Assembly (NCBI RefSeq): GCF_013694245.2 | Contig: NZ_CP059322.2 | Span: forward strand, 1,422,001 to 1,486,000 | Origin: Micromonospora ferruginea | GTDB taxonomy: Bacteria; Actinomycetota; Actinomycetes; Mycobacteriales; Micromonosporaceae | Length of the DNA stretch: 64,000 bases | Reading direction: 5' to 3' | In this document: one piece after another, positions 26,217-33,882 of the stretch | How positions within the stretch are numbered: position 1 is the first letter of the stretch | How the letters are laid out: the number at the start of each line of letters is the position of its first letter | The notes under the pieces: model-generated | What the model saw: the letters and a program-made list of their open reading frames with translations, nothing else | Database searches by the model: none | Told to the model about the DNA's origin: nothing | Program-made: the position numbers and the translations under genes

Positions 26217-27706
26217 GTGCTGGCTAAGCACTCCATCCTTGCTCGACTGCTCGTGGTGGTGATGGTCGGCTGCGCGTTCCTGGCCGCGCCACGTCCCTCG
26301 GTCGCCGCCCCCGGGCCGGACACCGAGCCGTACGTGAAGTACTACCAGGTCACGGCGCGCTACCAGGGCCAGCCGGAGAACCTCACCGAGATCGCCCGGC
26401 GCTTCCTCGGCAGCGGCGAGCGGTCCGCGGAGATCTACCAGCTCAACACCGGCCGGGTGCAGCCGGACGGGGCCCGGCTGACCGATCCGGCCGAGCTGCG
26501 CGCCGGGTGGTACCTGGTGCTGCCGTGGGACGCGGCCGGCGACGGCGTCGAGTACGGCCAGTTGCCGACCCCCGCCGGCCGTCGGCCCGCCCCGCCCCGT
26601 CCGGCTCGCCGGGCCCACGGCCGGACGCCAGCCCGACGCCCGGCGGCACGGTCACCCCGTCCGGGTCGCCCACCGGCTCGCCGACCGGATCCGCGCCGGC
26701 GGCGAAGTGCACCGCCAAGACCGCGTCCAGCGGCCGGTCGGAGTGGGCGCAGCTCCGCATGGCGGCGGACAGCGCGTGGACCCTGACCAGGGGCAACGGG
26801 GTCAAGGTCGCGGTGGTGGACACCGGCGTCGACGCCGGACTCCAACAGCTCAGCGGCCGGGTCGCGGTGGGCGCGGACGTCACCGTCGGCAACGGGCGCG
26901 GCGACGAGGACTGCCTCGGTTCCGGTACGGCGATGGCCGGCATCATCGCCGCCGACGACAGCGTCGACGGCAACCCGGTGGGGCTGGCCCCGGACGCGAC
27001 GATCGTGCCGGTGCGGATGGTCCGCTCCTCGGGCGACGCCCGCCCGGCCGACGCCGCCACGGCCATCGAGGTGGCGGTCAGCACCGGCGCCCAGGTGGTC
27101 GCGCTCGGCTCCCGCGTCGACCTGGCCGACCCGGCGGTGGCGACCGCGCTGACCACCGCGCTGGAGCACGACGTGCTGGTGGTGGCGGGCGCGCCGGTCA
27201 AGCCGACCACGCTGCCGTCGCCGCGGGGCGGGTCCGGTGGCGGCGCGCTGGTGCTCACCGGCGGCGTGGGGGCCGGCGGGCAGCTCGCGGAGAAGTATCT
27301 CGACGGTTCGGTCGAGGTGGTCGCGCCCGGCATCGAGGTGGCGACGCTGGGCGTGGGCCGGGGCAAGGTGGTCGGCAACACCGGCACCGAACTCGCGGTG
27401 GCGTTCGTGGCCGGTGAGGCCGCGTTGATCCGGGCGGTCGAGCCGGGCCTCACCGCCACGCAGGTCGAGGAGCGGATCCGCGGCACCGCCGACCCGGTGG
27501 GCGGGCAGGTGGCCGAGGGCGACGCGCGGTACGGCGCCGGCATGATCAACCCGGCCGCCGCGGTCGCGCCGTCGGTGGAGGGTCCGGCCGCCGCCGCGGC
27601 GCAGGCGGGCCGCGGCGGGGGCACGCTCGTCGCCGTGCTCCTGGGCTTCGCGCTGGTGTTCGGCGCGGGTGGCTTCCTGGTCTACCGGATGCGCCGCCGC
27701 CACTGA
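26217..27706 (+). pseudogene. LysM-mycosin-like S8 fold protein, frameshifted and lacking the catalytic His and Ser
   Basis: From GTG 26217 one frame gives a signal peptide (LARLLVVVMVGCAFLAA) and a LysM-like domain ending near GQLPTPAG. The sequence then continues as PSARPAPSGSPGPRPDASP and the subtilase domain in the -1 frame to 27706, so one base appears missing around 26565-26600, next to CCCCC. The subtilase part is mycosin-like. Asp is kept in VAVVDTGVDA, but the HGT motif reads DCLGSGTAMAGIIA (His to Ser) and the GTS motif reads NTGTELAVAFVAG (Ser to Glu). A C-terminal membrane helix ends in RMRRRH. It is therefore a pseudoprotease by sequence; the frameshift may be sequencing error, mutation or programmed. 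Confidence 0.75.
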
Positions 27707-27708
27707 GG

Positions 27709-27766
27709 GTGCAAGGAGGGGCCCCTTTTTAACAGACGTCTGTTAAGAAGGGGCCCCTCCTTGCAC
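27709..27766. repeat. 58-base palindromic GGGGCCCC repeat, probable bidirectional terminator
   Basis: GTGCAAGGAGGGGCCCCTT is mirrored by AAGGGGCCCCTCCTTGCAC, with an inner TTAACAGACGTCTGTTAA palindrome. Only one position breaks symmetry. T/A-rich flanks of the inner loop and its place between convergent genes fit a bidirectional terminator. The sequence TTAA-nnn-GGGGCCCCTCCTTGC recurs at 31511-31564, so this is a dispersed repeat family. Confidence 0.8.
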
Positions 27767-27772
27767 CGCCCG

Positions 27773-29356
27773 CTAGCGCAGCGACCAGGTCTGCTTCGGG
27801 TTGAACACGCAGGTCCACGCGTTCAGCGGAGCGTCCGGGCCGTGCCCGTCGACGTCCAGGCAGCGGTCGGTCTCCCGGTTGAACAGCGACCGCCGGCCGT
27901 CCCGTTCGATCCACTCCCACTTCTGCGCCGGATTGCCGCTGCAGAACGCGGTCTGCACCGGTGCGCCGTCGCGCTTCTCACCCCACGCCACGTCCAGGCA
28001 GAGGCCGTTGACGCGGACGCTGCCGTCGGACGGGAACGTCCACCAGTGCAGCTTGTGCTCCTTGCACGGCCGCAGGACGACGCGTACGCCGTCGCCGGTC
28101 CCGCCGGTGGCACACAGCCCGGTCTCCTTGCCGACGAGCTGCTTGGCCCCGGACGGGCGCTTCGGCGGGGCCGGCTTCTCCGGCTCCGCCGGCGGCCGGG
28201 TCGACGGCGACACACTGGGCCGGGGCAGCGGCGACCCGGCGGACGGCGAGGGCGACGGCGAGGGCGACGCGGGGGACGGGCTCGGGCTGGCCGAGGGGAC
28301 CCGCAACCGGCCGTCGAGCGCGTAGAAGTCGGTGAACTCCCGCACCTGCCGCAGGTACGCCTGCGTCGCGTCGTCCAGCTCGCCACCGGTCTGCCGCAGG
28401 GCGGTGGGGCCGTTGCGGTAGGCGGCCAGCGCCAGCAGGCCCGGGTCGCCGTCGAGGCCGGCCAGGTCCCGCCGCAGCGCGCAGAGCGCCACGCCGGCCG
28501 CCGGCACGGCGACCTGCGGGTCCCACGGCGAGGCGCCCGCGGGGCCGTGCGCCCGCCACACCTCGGGCAGGAACTGGGCGATCCCGCGCCGGCCGTCATC
28601 GCCGAGCAGGTTCGGATCGAACCCGGACAGCGCCATGAGCTGCGCGGCCACCGCCGCGGGCGGCACCTCCGGGCACACCGACCCGGCGCGCACCACGAGG
28701 CGTACGTAGCCCCCCGGCACCGCCTTGGGCTGCCGGCGCTCCGGCTCACCTCCGGTGGTGCCGGAACCGCCGAACGCGGTCAGCTCGCCGTAGTACGCCG
28801 CGTAGCGGCTCACGTCGTCGACGTACTCCACCGCCCCGGACGGCACGCCCTTGGCCTCGCGCACCTGGTCGAGCCCGGTGTGGAACGCGGCCAGGGACAG
28901 CCGCCACTGGTCGCCGGGAATGCCGGCGAGCCGGAGCTGCCCGCTGAGGTCGCACATCTGGTGGGCCAGCGCGAGGATGTTCGCGGCGGCGTCGGTGCGG
29001 TCCGCGTCGGGCCACGGCGCCCAGGACTTCCACCCGGCGTCGTCGAGCCCGGCGAAGCCGCGACCGCCCGATGTGGTCTTCCTCACGCGTCCGTCCAGGC
29101 CGGACTCGGTCATCAGCTGGCCGGCCAGGCGGGCCGGGGTCAGCGTGGGGCAGGACCGGGCCGCCGCCCGGATCGCGGTCAGATGCTCGGCGGAGACGGT
29201 ACGGCCGGTCAACTTGTCGTCCCGGGCCGTGGCGATGCCCCAGCTCACGGAGGCGATCACCATGAACAGCACCGCGAGGCCGGCCGCGATGGCGGCGACG
29301 ACACGACGCGGGATCCGGGCGAGCCGGGATCGGATGCCAGGAAGATCGGGTGTCAC
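27773..29356 (-). CDS. membrane-anchored tandem transglycosylase-like protein with ricin-type lectin domain
   Basis: A 527-aa protein: one N-terminal membrane helix (VVAAIAAGLAVLFMVIASVSW), two SLT/lysozyme-like domains (about 45-185 and 215-335), a Ser/Pro linker, and a C-terminal ricin B beta-trefoil (about 405-527) with GNPAQKWEW and NPKQTWSLR QxW repeats. The first domain keeps a Glu in LMTESGLD. In the second the same position reads LMALSGFDPN, so Glu is lost. Start GTG 29356 follows GGAAGGGAAG. It probably opens or binds peptidoglycan for the adjacent secretion-like system. Confidence 0.8.
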   Translation of the reverse strand: MTPDLPGIRSRLARIPRRVVAAIAAGLAVLFMVIASVSWGIATARDDKLTGRTVSAEHLTAIRAAARSCPTLTPARLAGQLMTESGLDGRVRKTTSGGRGFAGLDDAGWKSWAPWPDADRTDAAANILALAHQMCDLSGQLRLAGIPGDQWRLSLAAFHTGLDQVREAKGVPSGAVEYVDDVSRYAAYYGELTAFGGSGTTGGEPERRQPKAVPGGYVRLVVRAGSVCPEVPPAAVAAQLMALSGFDPNLLGDDGRRGIAQFLPEVWRAHGPAGASPWDPQVAVPAAGVALCALRRDLAGLDGDPGLLALAAYRNGPTALRQTGGELDDATQAYLRQVREFTDFYALDGRLRVPSASPSPSPASPSPSPSPSAGSPLPRPSVSPSTRPPAEPEKPAPPKRPSGAKQLVGKETGLCATGGTGDGVRVVLRPCKEHKLHWWTFPSDGSVRVNGLCLDVAWGEKRDGAPVQTAFCSGNPAQKWEWIERDGRRSLFNRETDRCLDVDGHGPDAPLNAWTCVFNPKQTWSLR

Positions 29357-29391
29357 GGGGCTTCCCTTCCGGTGATGACGTCGCCAGGCGT

Positions 29392-29416
29392 GACGGATGC
29401 GCGACGTCCTCGGTTC
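29392..29416 (-). promoter_or_regulatory. ECF-sigma-type promoter, GAACC-N16-CGTC
   Basis: On the minus strand GTGAACC (29412-29418), a 16-base spacer and CGTC (29392-29395) lie 36 bases before GTG 29356. The 5' segment GGTGAACCG is shared with the promoter at 31376-31400. The 26-bp palindrome at 29421-29446 abuts its upstream edge. Confidence 0.65.
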
Positions 29417-29420
29417 ACCC

Positions 29421-29446
29421 GACCGGAATCGGATCCGATTCCGGTC
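29421..29446. promoter_or_regulatory. 26-bp perfect palindrome between divergent promoters
   Basis: GACCGGAATCGGA followed directly by its exact reverse complement TCCGATTCCGGTC. It is bracketed by the leftward promoter (29392-29416) and the rightward promoter (29458-29482), both with GAACC -35 elements. A regulator bound here could act on both directions at once. Confidence 0.7.
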
Positions 29447-29457
29447 CGGCCGCCATT

Positions 29458-29482
29458 GAACCGACCGGCACACCGGGCCGTC
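29458..29482 (+). promoter_or_regulatory. ECF-sigma-type promoter, GAACC-N16-CGTC
   Basis: TGAACC, a 16-base spacer and CGTC (29479-29482) point toward the sigma factor gene, giving possible autoregulation with a leader of about 300 bases. Confidence 0.55.
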
Positions 29483-29786
29483 AATGTGGCGCCGACGGAC
29501 GGACCACGCCGCGGCTGCCGGACCGTCGATCGGAGCGTTCGATGTCGACTCGCCACCACCCGCCCGGCGCGGGGCCGACCAGCGCCGTCGCCGGCCGGCC
29601 GGACCAGGGCCGGCCGGCGACGCGCCGCGTGGGCGGGGCCCGATGAGCGCCGGCACCCTGATCGCGGTCCGCCGGCCGGCGGCACCGTCCGATCAGTACG
29701 GTTATCCTTTCCCCTCAGAGGGGCTCGGCGCCACGGCGTCGGGTCGACCGTGCGGGCGCGCCCCACACGTCAGGGGGAGGCGTTCT
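29483..29786 (+). other. 304-base leader/intergenic region before the sigma factor gene
   Basis: No convincing separate gene. The frame of the sigma factor is open back to ATG 29484 and has another ATG at 29643, but that extension is Arg/Pro/Gly-rich and unlike sigma factors. TACGGTTATCC at about 29697 might contain a second -10. CCCCTCAGAGGGG (29711-29723) is a small hairpin. Confidence 0.4.
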
Positions 29787-30353
29787 GTGTCGGCGGTGCC
29801 CAACGAGGCGGTGGATCCCGGAGCGCCGGGCGAGGCCGCCGCCCAGGGTTCCCCGGAGAGCCTCATGCGGTGGATCCACGAGACCTACCGGGAGCCGCTG
29901 CTGCGGTTCGTCACCCGGCTCGTGCTCGGCCGGCAGGAGTTGGCCGAGGACCTGGTGCAGGAGACGTTCCTGCGGGCCTGGCGCAACCTGGCCACGCTGG
30001 CCGAGGAGCCGCGCCGGATCGCGCCCTGGCTCTACACCGTCGCCCGGCACGTGGCCGTCGACGCCGGCCGGGCCCGGCAGGCTCGCCCGCCCGAGGTGGC
30101 GGTGCCCGACCTTAACCGGCTCACCACGGCCGACGACGAGATGGAGCGGGTGGTCAGCGCCCACACCGTTCGCCTGGCCCTGCGCCAGATCAAGCCGGAG
30201 CACCGGGAGGTCCTGATCGAGATGTACTACCGGGGCGCCTCGGTCGCGGAGGCCGCGGAGCGGCTGGGGATACCCGAGGGTACGGTAAAGTCGCGGACGT
30301 ACTACGCGGTGCGGGCGCTGCACGCGGCGATCGGCCCGATCGAGTCGGCCTGA
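29787..30353 (+). CDS. ECF RNA polymerase sigma factor (SigL-like)
   Basis: Extracytoplasmic-function sigma factor of 188 aa. Region 2 has LLRFVTRLVLGRQELAEDLVQETFLRAWRN and the -10-recognising segment. Region 4 has HREVLIEMYYRGASVAEAAERLGIPEGTVKSR. Start GTG 29787 has a strong GGGGGAGG. The next gene is its likely anti-sigma factor. TGAACC-N15/16-CGT(A/C) promoters in front of neighbouring units resemble the consensus I recall for mycobacterial sigma-L, so it probably switches on the 22-45 kb locus. Confidence 0.92.
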   Translation: MSAVPNEAVDPGAPGEAAAQGSPESLMRWIHETYREPLLRFVTRLVLGRQELAEDLVQETFLRAWRNLATLAEEPRRIAPWLYTVARHVAVDAGRARQARPPEVAVPDLNRLTTADDEMERVVSAHTVRLALRQIKPEHREVLIEMYYRGASVAEAAERLGIPEGTVKSRTYYAVRALHAAIGPIESA

Positions 30354-30452
30354 TGTCACGTACCGGCGACCCTCGTCCGATCCCCGGCACCGGCGCGGTG
30401 GCCCGGATCGTCGCTCCGGCGCACCCTCGGTCGGGTCGGGAAGGGGGGCGTG

Positions 30453-31328
30453 ATGCGCACCGGCGGTGAACACCCGACGTCCGAGCACGAGGCTCTGGCG
30501 CTCTATCTGCTCGGCGCGCTCGACGAGACCGAGCGGGTCGCCTTCGAGGCGCACCTGGCCGGCTGCGGGGAGTGCCTCTCCGCCGCGGGTGACCTGGGCG
30601 GGGTGACCAGCGGGCTCGGCGGCCTCGGCGCGGCCGACTGGGACGAGTTCGCCCTTCCGCCGGCCTCCGTCCTGCCACCGGCGGTGTCGGGACCGGCGGT
30701 GGTGCGGGCCGACGCGCCGGCGTCGGAACGCGCGGACGTGTCCCGTACCGATGTCGGGGACGCCGCCGCCCGCGGACCGGCCGGGCGGCGGAGCGACCGC
30801 CCGGGGAGTCCGGCCGGCGGTGCGGGCTCGACCGGCCCGGGGCGCCGGCGGCGCGCTACCGGCCCGACCGGTCCGGGACGGGCGTCCGGCGACCGGCCCG
30901 AGGGGCGCCCACCCGCGCTGTCCGCCCGTCGCCGGCTGCTGCTCTGGGCCGGTGCGGCGGTGTTGGCGCTGGTCGTGCTCACCGGCGGGATCGTGGCGGC
31001 GGTCGGGGGCGGTGGGCGCGACGACGTGGTGCTGACCGCGACCGGGGAGGCGCCCGGCGCGGGCGCGAGCCTGTCCGTGTCGATCACCACCCACGAGGGT
31101 CAGGGCTCCACCATCCGGATCACCGCGACCGGGCTGCGGCCGGGGCTGCGCTACCGGCTGTTCGCGGTGACCCGCGACGGGGTCAGCCACCCGGTGCGGG
31201 ACTGGACCGCGTCGAACGGGCCGCAGGAGGTGACCGGCGAGCTGTCGCCCCCGGTCGACCAGCTCTCCTTCGTCGGCGTGGGCCTGACCGACGGCACCTC
31301 CGTGGTCACCGCGCCCATCTCCCGCTGA
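30453..31328 (+). CDS. membrane anti-sigma factor with zinc-finger-like HC2 domain
   Basis: A 291-aa single-pass protein. The N-terminal anti-sigma domain has EAHLAGCGECLSAAGDL, with HxxxCxxC. A Pro/Arg/Gly-rich stretch leads to one membrane helix LLLWAGAAVLALVVLTGGIVAAV near residue 165. The outside domain of about 100 residues is beta-rich (SVSITTHEGQGSTIRITATG, RLFAVTRDGVSHPVRDW). Start ATG 30453 (or GTG 30450) follows AAGGGGGGC. It would hold the preceding sigma factor until an envelope signal releases it. Confidence 0.88.
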   Translation: MRTGGEHPTSEHEALALYLLGALDETERVAFEAHLAGCGECLSAAGDLGGVTSGLGGLGAADWDEFALPPASVLPPAVSGPAVVRADAPASERADVSRTDVGDAAARGPAGRRSDRPGSPAGGAGSTGPGRRRRATGPTGPGRASGDRPEGRPPALSARRRLLLWAGAAVLALVVLTGGIVAAVGGGGRDDVVLTATGEAPGAGASLSVSITTHEGQGSTIRITATGLRPGLRYRLFAVTRDGVSHPVRDWTASNGPQEVTGELSPPVDQLSFVGVGLTDGTSVVTAPISR

Positions 31329-31375
31329 GGCGGCTCCGGCGTCGGCGGACTCCTCGATCCGTGCCACTTTCCGGT

Positions 31376-31400
31376 GAACCGGAGGACCTTCCTCGTCGTC
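31376..31400 (+). promoter_or_regulatory. ECF-sigma-type promoter, GAACC-N16-CGTC
   Basis: GTGAACC (31374-31380), a 16-base spacer and CGTC (31397-31400) lie about 70 bases before ATG 31470. The -35 region is the same as in the promoter at 29392-29416. Confidence 0.65.
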
Positions 31401-31469
31401 GTGTGGGCGTGCGCCAGCCGCGCACGTCGGGGGACGCGACGCGTCCCCGCCAGGCCGAGGGAGGGCTAG

Positions 31470-32726
31470 ATGGCTGTGAGGACCGGATCGTCACGGACGG
31501 GGACCGAGGTGTTAACCGGGGGCCCCGCCACCTCCGGAGGCGTTAACCGGGGGCCCCTCCTTGCGTTTCTCGCGGTGGTGCTGGTGGCGGTGGGGCTGGT
31601 CGTGCCGGGTGGGGCGGCTGCCGCTGCCGCCGGGGCGCGGCTGACCTTCGTCAACGCCACCGCGGAGACGCTTTGGGTCGGCGCGGGGGAGAGCGGCGAC
31701 GGTTCCCGGCCGATCGCCGGCCTGCCCGTGCTCCGTCCCGGTGAGCGGAGCACGATCGTCGTGCCGGACGACGGCGACCCGCGTCACTGGCGGGGTCGGT
31801 TCTTCGCCCGCCAGCGGTGCGACGGCGACCCGAACGGCGGGTTCCGCTGCCTCGTCGGCGACTGCGGCGCGTACGCCGACCGGTGTGAGCGGGGCGCGGA
31901 GCCGGTGAGCCTGGCCGAGTTCAACTTCGACCGGAACGACCCGGCGGCGCCCTGGTACAACGTCAGCTACGTCGACGCGGTGTCCACCACGATCACCATC
32001 GACGCGCCGGGCGCGCCCCGCCCGGAGAAGGCGGGTAGCTGCGCGCGGTGGGACTGCTCCGCCGGGCAGATGCTGGCGGCCTGCCCGGAGGCGCACGCGG
32101 TGCGCGACCCGGCCCGGGGCGACCGGATCAACTGCGTCAACCCGAACCGGGACGCGGAGAGCGCCTACACCGCCGCGTTGCTCCCGTTCGGCCCCCGCGC
32201 CTACCTGTGGTCCACCCACGACCGGGTTGCCGGCAACGAGACGGTCTACAACTGCCCCGGCTGCGGCGAGGTCGTGGTGACGTTCCGCAACGGGGGTGCG
32301 CCGTCCGCGCCGCCGGCCGAGCGCAAGACGGTCACCTCGGGCGGCGGGTTCGCGCTGCGCGGGTTCGCGGACAAGTGCGTCGACGTGCCGAACGGCGAGT
32401 CCGCCGACGGGGTGCGGTTGCAGCTCTGGCGGTGCAACGGCTCCCCGGCGCAGCGGTTCACCCGGGGCGCCGGCGACACGCTGAAGGTGCTGGACAAGTG
32501 CATGGACGTGGCGTGGGCGTCCCGGGACAACGCGGCCAAGGTGCAGCTCGCCTGGTGCACCGGCGGGCCGGCGCAGGTGTGGGTGGCCGAGGGCGGGCTG
32601 CTGCGCAACCCGCACTCCGGCAAGTGCCTGGACGTGCGGGACTGGAACTCCGACGACGGCGCGCCGTTGCAGATCTGGGAGTGCGCGGCGAGCCAGAGCA
32701 ACCAGAACTGGCGCCAGGCCCGCTGA
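31470..32726 (+). CDS. secreted thaumatin-like domain fused to ricin-type lectin
   Basis: A 418-aa exported protein. A signal peptide (LLAFLAVVLVAVGLVVPGG...A) is preceded by an unusually long N-region. Residues about 55-235 look thaumatin-like: LTFVNATAETLWVGA, RGRFFARQRCD, CLVGDCGAYADRC, VSLAEFNFD, WYNVSYVDAVS, with many Cys. Residues about 285-418 are a ricin B beta-trefoil with GSPAQRF, GGPAQVWV and SQSNQNW. Start ATG 31470 follows GAGGGAGGGCTAG. Codon 15 is TTA and lies in a dispersed repeat. It may bind glucan or fungal wall polymers. Confidence 0.82.
   Translation: MAVRTGSSRTGTEVLTGGPATSGGVNRGPLLAFLAVVLVAVGLVVPGGAAAAAAGARLTFVNATAETLWVGAGESGDGSRPIAGLPVLRPGERSTIVVPDDGDPRHWRGRFFARQRCDGDPNGGFRCLVGDCGAYADRCERGAEPVSLAEFNFDRNDPAAPWYNVSYVDAVSTTITIDAPGAPRPEKAGSCARWDCSAGQMLAACPEAHAVRDPARGDRINCVNPNRDAESAYTAALLPFGPRAYLWSTHDRVAGNETVYNCPGCGEVVVTFRNGGAPSAPPAERKTVTSGGGFALRGFADKCVDVPNGESADGVRLQLWRCNGSPAQRFTRGAGDTLKVLDKCMDVAWASRDNAAKVQLAWCTGGPAQVWVAEGGLLRNPHSGKCLDVRDWNSDDGAPLQIWECAASQSNQNWRQAR
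31511..31564 (+). repeat. GGGGCCCC/GTTAAC repeat inside the signal-peptide coding region
   Basis: GTTAACCGGGGGCCCC occurs at 31511-31526 and 31542-31557 (period 31), and the element ends GGGGCCCCTCCTTGC as in the copy at 27709-27766. Here it is in frame and encodes residues of the N-region of the thaumatin-lectin signal peptide, including the TTA codon at 31512. Confidence 0.7.
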
Positions 32727-32740
32727 CCCGGCCCGACGAC

Positions 32741-32772
32741 GGCGGGCCCGGGTGCGATCACCCGGGCCCGCC
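32741..32772. terminator. bidirectional terminator hairpin
   Basis: GGCGGGCCCGGGTG and CACCCGGGCCCGCC, 14-bp perfect arms around CGAT, lie between the convergent thaumatin-lectin and Ser/Gln-rich genes. There is no T-run, as is usual in high-GC actinomycetes. Confidence 0.75.
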
Positions 32773-32787
32773 TGGTCGTACGGTCGG

Positions 32788-33726
32788 TCAGCGACCGCGT
32801 GCCGGCGCCTGTTGCGGCGCCTGCCCGGTCGACTGGGTGGGGCTGGATCTCGGGCTGGTCCGCCCGCGCTCCAGGTCGACGTTCTGCGAGTTCTGCTGGA
32901 TCGCGGTCCGCCGCTGGTCGACCGCCGCGTTGGTGACGGCGGAGCCCGCCGCGACGAACGCGCCGGCGGCGCTGAGCTGCGGGACGTTCGCGGCCGTGCC
33001 GGCGATGCTCAGGCCCATGCCGCTGAGGTTCCCGGCGTGGACCGCGGCCTTGGTCCAGTCGCCCTTCTGCGCGGCGTCGATGAACTCCACGCCGGACTTC
33101 AGGGCGGTGACGGCGGACGCGCCGATCTGCGTGCCGCGCGCGGCCCACCCCTCGAGGAGGCCGGCGGTGGCGTTCAACGCGTTGGCGGTGAACTCCGACC
33201 CGGGCGGCAGATAGGTGTTCATGTAGTTCTTGAAGTCGGTCAGGCCCTTGAAACCGGCGTTCTGCGCGCCCTTGCGTGCCTCGCTCTCGGTCGGCCGGTT
33301 CGGGTTCGCCGGGTTCACCTGGCTGCCCCGTCGGGGCTCGACCGGCTCCGGCGTGCTCACCGCCCCCACCTGCATGGCCGTCTGCACGAGCCGGTCCGGG
33401 TCGGTGGCGACGTAGGTGGACCGACGGCGCAGCCGGTCCACCTGGTGGTTGGCGGCGGCGGAGTTGCGGGCCGCGGCCGAGTTCTGCCGGCTGGAGCGCG
33501 GCGGGGGAGCGGCCGGGGGCAGCGGCTGCCCGCCGTTGAACGAGTCGGTGAACTGCGGCGCCGCCGAGCTGGACGACGACTGGTACGCGTACTGGCTGTA
33601 CTGGTTGACCGGGACGCTGTAGTGCCGCTCGCTGGGCTGCGTCGGTGCGGGCGCGGCGGCGAAGGTCTGGGCGCGTCGCGACGGCTGCCGCGGGTCCGGC
33701 TCGTAGCTGTACCTCAGGTCGGACAT
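32788..33726 (-). CDS. Ser/Gln/Pro-rich protein, candidate structural or exported protein of the system
   Basis: A 312-aa protein without a signal peptide. The first 110 residues are disordered-looking (QPSRRAQTFAAAPAPTQ, YSQYAYQSSSSSAAPQF). The middle contains GFKGLTDFKNYMNTYLPPGSEF. Residues 200-270 form small-residue helices that could insert in a membrane (GMGLSIAGTAANVPQLSAAG). No family recognised. Start ATG 33724-33726 has GAAGGAG. Its promoter shares a divergent region with the secretion operon, so it may be a substrate or component. Effector status is a guess. Confidence 0.6.
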   Translation of the reverse strand: MSDLRYSYEPDPRQPSRRAQTFAAAPAPTQPSERHYSVPVNQYSQYAYQSSSSSAAPQFTDSFNGGQPLPPAAPPPRSSRQNSAAARNSAAANHQVDRLRRRSTYVATDPDRLVQTAMQVGAVSTPEPVEPRRGSQVNPANPNRPTESEARKGAQNAGFKGLTDFKNYMNTYLPPGSEFTANALNATAGLLEGWAARGTQIGASAVTALKSGVEFIDAAQKGDWTKAAVHAGNLSGMGLSIAGTAANVPQLSAAGAFVAAGSAVTNAAVDQRRTAIQQNSQNVDLERGRTSPRSSPTQSTGQAPQQAPARGR

Positions 33727-33821
33727 GGTCACTCCTTCGAGCGCTGGTACTGGCTGGTTCGGCCGGCGGTCCGCGCCGGCTCGGGCGTGCCGCCTCCTTC
33801 CACGGATCGCGGTGCACCGAC

Positions 33822-33846
33822 TACGGGTCGGTGGGCGGGGTGGTTC
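33822..33846 (-). promoter_or_regulatory. ECF-sigma-type promoter, GAACC-N16-CGTA
   Basis: On the minus strand TGAACC (GAACC at 33842-33846), a 16-base spacer and CGTA (33822-33825) drive the Ser/Gln-rich gene, about 96 bases upstream of its ATG. Confidence 0.6.
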
Positions 33847-33882
33847 AGCGCCGGACGCGAGAAAAAACCTGGGATCCCGGTC

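Noticed and set aside
29484..29786. N-terminal extension of the sigma factor from ATG 29484 or ATG 29643
   Set aside because: The frame is open, but the residues are unlike sigma factors, and GTG 29787 has a strong ribosome site and gives a normal length.
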